From: Cladocopium goreaui
Lineage: Eukaryota > Sar > Dinophyceae > Suessiales > Symbiodiniaceae
DNA: 64,000 bases
Direction of reading: 5' to 3'
NCBI GenBank assembly: GCA_947184155.2
Contig: CAMXCT020003668.1
Span: 810,501-874,500 of the forward strand
Shown: one piece after another, positions 20,523 through 30,226 of the stretch
Numbering within the stretch: the first letter of the stretch is position 1
Layout: the number at the start of each line of letters is the position of its first letter
Translations under genes and position numbers: made by a program
Notes under the pieces: generated by a model
Databases searched by the model: none
The model's input: the letters and a program-made list of their open reading frames with translations, nothing else
What the model was told of the DNA's origin: nothing

Positions 20523-21595
20523 GTGCACAACACAAACACCTATATCAAGTCAATGAAGGAGTATAGGAGATGCATGTTTCTTGTTCATATACATCATGAT
20601 TCATGACTGTAAGATCTTTGGAGCATGTTTCATGCGTTTGTGATGACGCAATGTTTCATGCGAGATTGCCAGCTCTTGGATACGCACCTTGAACCCACAT
20701 GTGCATGAAAAAAAGTTCAACTGCGAGCTCAGCCCGCAGCTGATGAGTGCGAGCATGGCCACGCACTTCCGACACAAGACTCAGAAACGTGTTTCGTTTT
20801 TACAAGTTGTAAAGAGGCCATGGCGCATGGTTGAATGTATGCAACATGAAATTGACAGTCTCGAGACATGACATGCAAGCCGTCTGAAGGATACAGAAAA
20901 GTCCAGTTGACTGCAACATCGATCATGTTCCCATGCAGTCATCACGCCTGCATCTGCATTGCAGTGCTATCATCTTGGACCTCAGGATTGCGGTGCAAGG
21001 GCAACTGGCACAAAAACAAAAAATCGTTTCAACAAACATGTATATCTATGAATGAAATCATAACATGTTGTTTCTCAAAAAAATCAGCGCAATCATGCAA
21101 CACTGTTCACTTTCTGTGGCAATGTGAGAGCAATGAAAATGTCAATTCTTGCAACATCATCAAACATCTGAGATCCCGCACATGCAAATCACGACATTCA
21201 ACACAAGATCTGCTAGCCATACATGTCACCTTTTCAAGTTTATCAGTGCGAACACCTCAACCCAAAAAAAATAAATTTGATTTCTCAAAAACAATGTTTG
21301 CAAATGAAATTGTTTCGTTTACGATATCAAGCATCTCAAAATCACCAACATGTGGCTTCGTTTTTGTGATCACTTGTCAAAGACATCCGGCGCGAAAAAA
21401 ATCAAACCATTTCAGATATACCAGTGTTGTTTCCACCCAAATTTGACAAACACACTTTTGACAAACAACGCCTTCGCAAAAAATACCAAACATATATTTT
21501 GTTCCTTCCGTTTTTACAAACAACAACCAAAAAAAAACATACGCATGTTGTAAAACATGGTTGCACCTGTTTGTTTTTTGCAAGTTTTCCACTTG
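20523..21595. other. Intergenic sequence upstream of the minus-strand gene
   Basis: No supported gene. Overlapping short open frames (for example 20868-21446 +) are Lys/Asn/Phe-rich and have no recognisable domain. The region probably contains the promoter of the minus-strand gene, but I cannot mark any element. Confidence 0.35.
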
Positions 21596-21985
21596 CTATA
21601 AGTGGACTAAGTGGGCTAAGTGGGCTGCAATTCTAAGTGAGCTAAGTCCACTTAGCCCACTTAAAACTAACTAACGTAAGTGACTTACCCCACTTATACT
21701 TAAGTAGCTTAAGTTCGCTAAGTTACTTAACCTAAGTGGAGTGCTAAAAATAGTTTTGACTTACTAAGTAAAGTAAGTACATATGCTACATAGTATGTAG
21801 TTAATAAAAAATCTAAGTACTTAGCTAAGTGGACTACATACAACTACATACTTAGCAAACATAATGTACTTAAAAATGCTACTTAGGGTACTTATAAGTA
21901 AGGTTAGGGTAGATACTAAGTACTTACTAAGTACTTACTATATGCTTTATATAGGCTAAGTACTTACTAACCAGCCTGACCCTCC
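21596..21985. repeat. CTAAGT/ACTTAG repeat array
   Basis: About 390 bp dominated by the hexamer CTAAGT and its complement ACTTAG in both orientations, giving many short palindromes such as AAGTACTT. No coding potential. Confidence 0.75.
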
Positions 21986-24520
21986 AAGTAGGGGGGGATC
22001 TGATTGTCTCAACATCACGGCTTCGTGGTCGCGGCTGACAGATATGATGATGACTACTATGTCCATGAAGGCCCATTGACGAGCTGATTTGAGAGGACTC
22101 TGAGTGAGGCTTTAATCGTAGCCCTGCTTTCGTGTACAGCTTGGCTCATGCTAGGGTAAACTCACAAGCTAAGGCCTTCATGTCTGCCTGGACAGCCGTG
22201 ATCCCTAATTCATTTGGCATGTTTTTGATAGTGATGCAGTGGACAAGCCACTGCGTCCAATGGCAAATCGATTCGGTGGGTGTTTTTGTTTGGGCTCTGG
22301 CCCCGTTTTGTGGTTTTTGCTTTGTTTCTGCCGTTTGCTTCGCTGTTTCCGCTGGCGAAACGCAAGTCTGGCTGGGGGATTTGCGGGTCGTCGTTTTTGG
22401 TTGGTTGTGGTTTTCGTTTTTGTTGCTTCAATCGATTTGCCGACTCAAAGGACTTTATTGTCCTTGTACAATGTATTTCCAGCTTATTCTCATGTAAGGA
22501 CCGAGCCTTTAGCGCGACATCGGCCACACTCGAAGAAAAAAAAAGTTTCTTGTTGGAGCAAGCGGGGTGCATATCGGTTGCTGCTTGAACCCACTTGAAG
22601 TTTGCTTCTTATTATTTTGTTGCGTCTGGTGGCTTGGTTGTTTGCCGCTAAAGGAAGGCTCATCAGCCTTTTGCAGCCCTTAGGTGATTGCTTGAGGTGT
22701 TTCTTGCTGTTGCGGAGTTTGTGGGTTTTCGCGCAGGTGGCCGGCTTCCATTTAAATGATTGTATTGAATACTCTACTGCCCCTTGTTAGCCCCCCTTGC
22801 CCCTCTAGACTCCTACCGAAGTTTTCAGCCCAGAAAGAACATGAATCATGATATTTTCAGTCAATCCCGTTATTAATTAATAGTATAAATTTAAAACGGG
22901 ATGGAGTAGGAATCTGCTTAGAAAAAGATGCGGGAAAGTGAAGTATTGAAGGCTTTCTTACTCCGCCATCGTTTCGATATCGTGTCAATTACATTGGGCA
23001 CTTGAATTAAAACATAGCACGGAGTAGCGGAGTAGCGCGGAGTAGCGAAGGATTGGTGAATGTTGCCTGGCTGGTGCTGCATCGCAAATCGCCACATTGG
23101 AGCTAGGGAACGGAGACAGCTGATACCACATGTGCGCTTTCAGGTTCCATTTCTGGGGCCGGAAAGTCAATTGAAATCAGGCTTCGCATGTGCGGGCCTC
23201 CTCTGAGGCAGTATGACGATCTGAATGCCGGCAAATGAGGTGATTCCAGATGAGTACCCCAAGCGTTTTGGGTTGCAAAACGGTTGAGAGGGCCCATAAA
23301 GATGGAATCCGACATCCTTTGCAAGTACAAATTCGCAGTGAAGAAGTGGATGAGCAGGGCCGGCGGCTGTACCGCTGTGTCGGCATGGTGCGCAAGTTTG
23401 TGTGAGAGGTGGAATTGTGTGCATAAAGATTGCACTTGTATGCAGCTAGTGGGCACGGTAGCTCTTGAGAGTGGTGAGGTTGCCACTGGTTGTACTGCTT
23501 GATAGTTTTTGCTTGAGCGTTCAGAGTCCAATGTAAACGGGGGACTGGGAAAGTGTTGGAGACTCTGGCACGGAGAGGGAGAGAGAGAGCTCTTGCTTTG
23601 CTTTTTGTGAAGGTGTTTTGCGCCATTTACTGCTCACTGGATCTGTTCTCAAGTTTTGACATGTCTTGATTTGTGGTTGTGAAACGTCTTGATCCGCCTT
23701 CAAGTAGTTTATCGGTTTACCTGTCGGACTGCCACACTTGATTGCTGTGTCAAGTTTTGGGACTGCACTGCGCTTTTTGTTGTTGGGATAAGAAATTTTG
23801 GAAAGATTCTGTGAATCGGAATGCTTTTGTGAAAGTAACCATTGTTCTTCATGGCGAATCATGTGTCCTTAGGGCCTTAGGGGTTTGGTAGCCATTCGTG
23901 TTCGAGGCGATCAAAAGGTACTGAGGATGGCCGATAGCGTTTTTCCGATCTCATCTTCCAAAAGTGATCGAACGTGACAGTTTTGAATAATATTTTGAAT
24001 CGAAATCGAAATCTCGCAACAGGCTGGTGCAGTTTTTGCCAACAGCTTTACCACATCGAGGAACGGAATTGCCGAGCACAGACCCTACTTTTGCGACCCC
24101 AGGAGCCACCATTACTCTCCTCTATTGCTGCCACCTGCGAACTGCTGTTGCCACCTTTGTGGTTGACATAATGGCAGGACAGGCCATGAACATTTGCCCA
24201 AAACTCGGAAGTTTGCAAACTAAATTTCCTGTGGACATCGAATGCGTGCGGGGCTGCAAAAACAAATTGAAAAACTTGCTCGCCCGCGACCCGATCCAGC
24301 CAAACATTTGATTGCATGTGCTACCGATGAGCCGTGAACATCATGTTTGAGTGTGGTTCGGGAACCATGGGCGCCATGGGTGGTACCTTGGGAATTCTAT
24401 GGCATATTTTTTTTTGGGTGTCGCCACCGTTGTTGCGGTCGCTGTCCCTTGTTAGTCCCACAATTTGAAACAACCAATTTGAAAATTCACACAAATCACA
24501 CATCCATTAAATTGGATTCT
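21986..24520. other. Intergenic or unrecognised T-rich sequence
   Basis: No gene can be supported. Frames of 80-150 codons overlap in several phases near 22130-22600 and 23100-23630, on both strands, a sign of compositional openness rather than selection. Small features are a GGAGTAGC run (about 23020-23050) and a GA tract near 23577-23590. Confidence 0.3.
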
Positions 24521-25023
24521 GTGTTTGTTTGTTTGTTTGTTTGGTTGGTTGCTTGCTTGCTTGCTTGGTTGTTTGTTTGTTTGTTTGTATGGTTGTTTGT
24601 TTGTTTGTTTTGTTTGTTTTGTTTGTTTTGTTTGTTTTGTTTGTTTTGTTTGTTTTGTTTGTTTTGTTTGTTTTGTTTGTTTTGTTTGTTTTGTTTGTTT
24701 TGTTTGTTTTGTTTGTTTTGTTTGTTTTGTTTGTTTTGTGTTTGTTTGTTTTGTTTGTTTTGTTTGTTTTGTTTGTGTTTGTTTTGTTTGTTTTGTTTGT
24801 TTTGTTTGTATTGTTTGTTTGTTTGTTTGTTTTGTTTGTTTTGTTTGTTTTGTTTGTTTTGTTTGTTTTGTTTGTTTTGTTTGTTTTGTTTGTTTTGTTT
24901 GTTTTGTTTGTTTTGTTTGTTTTGTTTGTTTTGTTTGTTTGTTTGTTTGTTTGTTTGTGTGTTTGTTTGTTTGTTTGTTTGTTTGTTTCTTTGTTTGTTT
25001 GTTTGTTTGTTTGTTTGTTTGTT
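24521..25023. repeat. TTTG/TTTTG simple-sequence array
   Basis: About 500 bp of mixed (TTTG)n and (TTTGTTTTG)n units. The long open frames across it (VCFVCF or KQTNKQ repeats) are artefacts of the array. Confidence 0.95.
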
Positions 25024-28000
25024 GAACACGTGTTAGTCCATTGGTATTCTTTGTCTTGCAACGGGTGCAATGAACCATCATTTTATTCGTGTTCATTTTT
25101 TTCCCTGCACGAATGTTTGTGTGTTGGGGTTGAAAGCTGAACGTGGCAATGTAACAATCAATGTGTTGCTGACCGTCCTGCCGCCATTTGCTTGATGTCT
25201 GGACGTTTGTTTTCGTGCAAAGTTGGGTTGCCAAGAGACGTGGACTGAGTCTGGCCGCGACATAGTGCATTGTGTTTCCAGTGGATTATTGTTTTTTATT
25301 GTTTGCTTGATAAATTTGGCACAGGTGGTTGGAAATATGTTTAGACTCAACAGGTATTTTCAATGAACGAAACAAACTCAAAAGGTTGACATCCTGGCAC
25401 CAAACCCATTTTTACCACTTTGCAAATGATTTCTTGACTGACTGGAGGGCAAACAGCGGTTTCTGTTGAGGCCATCGCCCCGCCTTCGCATTTGCGACTT
25501 GTCGCTCCAAACATTGACACCATGGTGCGCAGGGGGACGGCGAATGTTGGTGACAGTTTTCTTGTTTTGATTAGGTTTGTGACAGTTTTTGCGGTGATGT
25601 TTGCACGTTTGGTCAGTTTGGTCAGAAACAGTAGAAACAACGGGTGAAGGATGAAAACAACTTCCACTTTGTCAGGATTACAAGACTAGCGCCCCAATGA
25701 CAAGCTCTGGATTGGCTCTGCCTCACACCCAGATTGGTGTCGAACAACCTCAACCATTAGTAAACAACGACCCATTATCATTTGGGTCATTAGACAAATT
25801 CCCCAAAAGTGCGTTTAATGTTAGGTTCACCACATGGGGATGTTGCAAATTTCTATACGCCCAAAAAATATACTATATAGATGTCTAAAGAGTCCAAGGT
25901 CAGCCCTGGATTAATAAACCTGACCATTATTTGGGGGGAGTACCTCAAAAAGTCGATGAATTACTAGAAACATTGGTACACCAAGATTAAAAGCAGCGGG
26001 GTTTCGGACTCCGGAAATCATTGGGGTGAATCCCCACATCCCATTGAATCTCCAGTGACCAGCGTGGCGACGACCAAGGTCTGTGTCCTTGGCCTTCGCT
26101 GTGGTCCGCATCCGCTCGCTGGAAGCTGAGATCCCGAAATTTTGTGCCCGGACTGGTGTCCCGATGAAGGGACTGGTGGTTGATGAACAGGGGGCAATTA
26201 TTGGAAAATGGTGATGAACCCTTGGAAAAACACCGGTGTATCCTATTTCTAGACAAAACCATATGGGTTATATTCGTCATAGTGGAGGTGCACTGTATAA
26301 TCCTGTGCAAGTGTGGTTTAGTGACTTCAGTATCCGGTGCAAGCGTGGGCTGGGATGATTTTCATCCACTTTTCATGGAACGCCCTCAGCCAAACAGTAA
26401 AATCTCAGTAGAAGTGTCCTGGGCATCGCTTAGAGGAACTAGAGTTTCGACCCATAGAAGGTACAGCAAAAAATAAGGATTGCGCTGGGTGACTTCGTTC
26501 ATGGTTGAAACACATGGGAATTTTTCTACTGTTGGAACTTGTTAAAAACCTGTTAGAAACTTGTTTCCGTGAGTTGAAGCAGTTGAGGCTACTTCTTCTT
26601 CTTGTCCTTCTTGAGAGCCTGGGCCTGAGTGATGGTGCTCGGATGGTAAGAGAAAGGGGTCTGCGGCCCATGATTGGTGGTAGATGTGGTAGATCGGTAG
26701 ATCGCAGACAGGTGGCATAGGTCCAACTTGTCATGCGCTGCATGGGCTGCCTGGGCGCTGGGCTGCATGGGCTGAGGTCTTCTTCTTCCCCTACTTCTTG
26801 GATAATTATGCGAGCATCGAACATCAGCAGTCACAGGATGTGCATGGCATCATCCATGGGAGCACATGCTATGAGAGTCTGGAATCCCGTTGAAACAGAC
26901 TCGAAACTCAGATGCTTCCATCCATTTTCCAACCCGCAACTTTCTATTGAATCCCTTTCGCTACACCAGAGTATCAATCAACAATCCTCCTGCAATTCAA
27001 AGATAGATGAGGTCAGTGGCAGACCTGAAGACACGAAGGCATATTTTTCACATTGTACGCCCAGAAAGATTGGGTACTCTCAACAGCAACCAACGGTGAT
27101 CCTCAATCTCCAGCCATTTATCGCTAGGATCGAAGCCCCAGAGGATCGGGTCTCAGCAAAACTGCGTCGCGGTCAGTGCCATGCTCTAAGTGATGCCTTC
27201 AAAGCGTATCGTGTAGTGCAGATTTCTCTTTATTCAGAAAAGTAAGATCCTGTCTAGACCTGGGATTCAGCTAAGAGTTGCAAGGCAGGAAAGTCTTGTT
27301 CCGTTTGTCTTAAAAAGGGATCGCTGAAGCCTAAGTGAACAACTCCAGATCGCCTGAGGGCTCTCTGACTGGCTGCACCGATGGCGGAGTGCCATGCTTA
27401 GTCTGAGTGGACACTTGGTTTGGGATCAAGAGGCTGCTTGAGATTGTGCTAGTCCGTGTTGGTCCAACTGTTTCCCCTCGATCTCCTTTTCTCAGGAAGT
27501 CCTATCGCACAGCTATCAAGCAGTTCCTTTTCCAATGCAGTAGGGGCTAGTGCTCCTGATTCAAAACACAAAAACCCGCTAGGCTACAGGCAACAAAGAT
27601 GAAAACCATGATTATGAAAGGAATGCAAAGTGATGGATTAAGCAATGACATCATCCCTGTCGCATGCCTGACTTCGTTCTGGAGGTTTAAAGTGGCTCCA
27701 ACAAGTGCCAAGGCCGGCAAGCCTCGTTGCAGAGTCAGCAAACAAGAGCAGTGAACAAATGTTTATGGCATTTCTCAGCATTCAGAATTTTCATTCTTTC
27801 CTCAGCATTATATATATATAAATCATATTAAATCTTCATACTAAATCTATCATCAGGGAGGTGACTAGCGTTTCGCTGCGGAACAGATGTTTGCCAGCGA
27901 CGGATCCTGCCTATCCCTTCATCCTTCAACATGCTCAAATACTTCCGTAGGGCCAGTGTTTTTCTTTTTAGAAACAGCAAACTAAATTCAAAACCTAAAC

Positions 28001-28274
28001 CCCAAATCCCAGAAAACTAAAGTCAAAGTCACTTCGTATGACCAGAGTTTTCCTTCATCCTCTGGTGACTGCAGAACTTTCTTTGGTCGGGTTGGGCGAT
28101 GGTCTTGAAACCCAGAAATGTCCAGCCGCAGGATGCCATGGCGGCAAAGCCATCGGCACATCGCAGGCGCAGCTACTTGGGGCTCAGGTTCCGCATTCGG
28201 AGGAGCGTCAAATTTTGGGAACTTGATGGATTGAACCAACCATTTTATGGGAATCCTGGGAAAATGAAGTTCTA
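25024..28274. other. Intergenic sequence left of the complete YR element
   Basis: I see no gene that meets the standard used elsewhere. A Lys-rich frame end at 26589 (minus, LKKDKKKK then stop) and a 170-codon frame at 26733-27245 (plus) have no family and no clear splice context. Confidence 0.3.
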
Positions 28275-28445
28275 TGTATGTACATATATATATAGATATG
28301 TGTATACCTTAAAAAAAATATATATATATATATGTATAAGTATATAATTATATATGATTATATATGTATATATGTATACATACATATGTACATATATATA
28401 ATATATATATATATGTATATATATATATGTATATATATATGTATA
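28275..28445. repeat. TA-rich microsatellite, left flank of the complete YR element
   Basis: (TATATG)-type repeats run up to the first base of repeat A1. The same kind of sequence resumes right of the element at 35226, so the element sits inside one microsatellite. Confidence 0.8.
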
Positions 28446-28529
28446 TTACAGTGAAACGTTGTGTAATTCCCATTGAACGGCATGAATCATGCCCGCAAAA
28501 TTTAATATCCTCAAGGATCCTTTCGTTTT
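28446..28529 (+). repeat. A1 terminal repeat of element 3 (84 bp)
   Basis: It starts TTACAGTGAAACG and ends TTTCGTTTT, and is identical to 34915-34998. It includes an upstream ATG (28489) in frame with the first gene. Confidence 0.95.
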
Positions 28530-28545
28530 GTTGTCACCAACTCCC

Positions 28546-28995
28546 ATGCGTTTTTCTGTCCTGGTGTGTCTTTGCACTTTGGCCTCTATCGTTCGAGATC
28601 TCACCACACCTTCGGCTTTGGCCGAGCAAGAGGCATTGATCCTTCGAAACGAACTACGGCTGACCAGGGAGGCACTGGAAGAGTCCAGAGGTTTCCAGGA
28701 ACATTGTGCCTGGCGGATCTGGGCTTTGAACTGGACTCTGAGGGTCTTAAGTCTAGTGGATTTGGGGTTTCTGATTTATTTGGTGTACACCCACTTTACT
28801 AGGCGTCGTAGGGTTGTTGTGGTTCCCCCTGAAACTCATCTGGAAATAACTGGGGATACTAAAGGGGTATCAGATAGTGATAGTCCTATCAATAGCCCCC
28901 GAAGGATTGAATCTAAAGGGTCCCATAGTTCAGGGTCCAGTCCAAAGAGCAAAGGGAGGCCAACCAGGCCCTCGGATAGAAAGACAAAGCAATGA
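28546..28995 (+). CDS. Small membrane protein, ORF1 of element 3
   Basis: The frame is open from ATG 28489, inside repeat A1, but the ATG at 28546 (MRFSVLVCLC) gives a better protein of 149 residues. This has an N-terminal hydrophobic signal-like segment ending near ALA, a charged coiled-coil-like helix (EALILRNELRLTREALEE), a second hydrophobic segment (VLSLVDLGFLIYLVYTHF), then RRRR and a Ser/Lys/Pro-rich tail. This predicts a bitopic or hairpin membrane protein with a cytosolic basic tail. The family is unknown to me. The stop overlaps the start of the Gag-like frame by ATGA (28992-28995), which suggests coupled translation. Membrane proteins are unusual in YR retrotransposons. Confidence 0.55.
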   Translation: MRFSVLVCLCTLASIVRDLTTPSALAEQEALILRNELRLTREALEESRGFQEHCAWRIWALNWTLRVLSLVDLGFLIYLVYTHFTRRRRVVVVPPETHLEITGDTKGVSDSDSPINSPRRIESKGSHSSGSSPKSKGRPTRPSDRKTKQ

Positions 28996-30197
28996 ACGCA
29001 GACCTGAGTCTAGATGTCCCAGAAGTCCAAGTTCTCATCAACTTTCCAGCTGATCCTGATGGGTTTTACTGGCACCATCGCATTTTGTTGTGCCGTGTGA
29101 GTGGCGCATCATGGATGACTCTCACTCCAGACCACGAGGTCCAGCAGCACGACCTGAGCACCCTTGTCCATCGGGTTCTGAATCGAAGGTCACCTTTTCC
29201 AGCAGACATAGTAGACGAGGTTTATGCGCATGACCCCATTGGTCGCGCAGCCTTGAATGGATTCAAGAGACAGGCTCAGACCATGGCTGTGATCTTAGGG
29301 GAAGGGGTTTTACCTGACACGGAATCCACCCAGTGGGTGATCTGCGATCCAAACCATTCTCAATTTGGTGAGGTTGTGGATGAGGCCATGCTCGAGAATG
29401 AAGCTACAGGCCTTGCTTTTTCTCAAAAAGGCGTGGTGCTGAAGGATGGAGAGGAGATCTTCATTGAGCGGGTGGCCAGTGACCAAATAGAGACTTGGAA
29501 GAGAGAGAAGCGACTGGGCTCAGCTGATGTGAGGTTGTTAGGAGACCATAAGGATGCCTCTGGAAAACGCAGGCTTGAGTTGGCCACAGCAGTGTCCCTG
29601 ATGAAGGAGGTGAAAGATGATGATTTCCCCATTGCGGGGGTCCGAGCCTGCAAAGAGCTCCACGAAGCAGTCCTAGGTGGCCCTGGCAACTTTGTATCCT
29701 ACCACTCAGAGTGGTTGAGGCTGTCCGGCGTTTCCCGGAGATCTAGTGCAGCTCATGCTCATGCCGCACTGTGTGAAGGACTCCGTCTTCTTCACCACTA
29801 TGACCAGATCGACGCCAGTTCTGTGGCCATCGGAGAACATCTTTCCAGGTGGTTGATCCAGATTGAACTGGCTGTGGAGAGGAGCCCTTCAGCGCCAAAT
29901 TTTGACGGCCTTGACATTCTTGCTGGAACCTCAACCCTCCAAGACGGCCGTGCATCGACCGCCCGATTCACAGAGTGGGTCAGCACGCGCATGAGGGAAC
30001 GGGCAACCTTGTGGAAGCAAGAGAGGCTTTTTCAGCAAGAGCGCCGCCATCAACGAGGTCGCAATGTGGCCGCTGAGGATGATGATGATGATGACGATGA
30101 AGATGCAGGAAAGGGAGGACGAAAGGGCAAGAAAAAGAAGAAGACCAAAAAGCCGGACGGTACACCAGACAATCCGTCCGGCTCTGGCTCGAAGTGA
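28992..30197 (+). CDS. Gag-like protein of element 3
   Basis: This 401-residue protein starts at ATG 28992. The body is mixed alpha/beta without Cys knuckles. The second half is strongly helical (RRSSAAHAHAALCEGLRLL). The end carries a run of Asp/Glu followed by KGGRKGKKKKKTKK, an expected nucleic-acid-binding tail. Its place before RT and its basic C-terminus suggest a Gag role; there is no sequence similarity visible to the Gag of element 1. It overlaps its neighbours by 4 nt on each side (ATGA and GTGA). Confidence 0.55.
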   Translation: MNADLSLDVPEVQVLINFPADPDGFYWHHRILLCRVSGASWMTLTPDHEVQQHDLSTLVHRVLNRRSPFPADIVDEVYAHDPIGRAALNGFKRQAQTMAVILGEGVLPDTESTQWVICDPNHSQFGEVVDEAMLENEATGLAFSQKGVVLKDGEEIFIERVASDQIETWKREKRLGSADVRLLGDHKDASGKRRLELATAVSLMKEVKDDDFPIAGVRACKELHEAVLGGPGNFVSYHSEWLRLSGVSRRSSAAHAHAALCEGLRLLHHYDQIDASSVAIGEHLSRWLIQIELAVERSPSAPNFDGLDILAGTSTLQDGRASTARFTEWVSTRMRERATLWKQERLFQQERRHQRGRNVAAEDDDDDDDEDAGKGGRKGKKKKKTKKPDGTPDNPSGSGSK

Positions 30198-30226
30198 GCT
30201 GTTCCAGGGGTCCTCAGCTGGCGGGG

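Noticed and set aside
21880-21915. TTAGGG near 21904 as a telomere-type repeat
   Set aside because: A single occurrence in an ACTTAG-rich array; no tandem TTTAGGG.
22132-22600. Several overlapping frames of about 100-120 codons
   Set aside because: All three plus frames and one minus frame are open; hydrophobic and Cys-rich translation is explained by GTTTTT-rich DNA.
24347-25270. Long open frames on both strands (VCFVCF, KQTNKQ repeats)
   Set aside because: They only translate the TTTG/TTTTG array; all frames are open and have no other sequence content.
26733-27245. 170-codon plus-strand frame starting with ATG
   Set aside because: No domain, no splice context, many Ser/Arg/His residues of random type; the opposite strand is open over the first part too.
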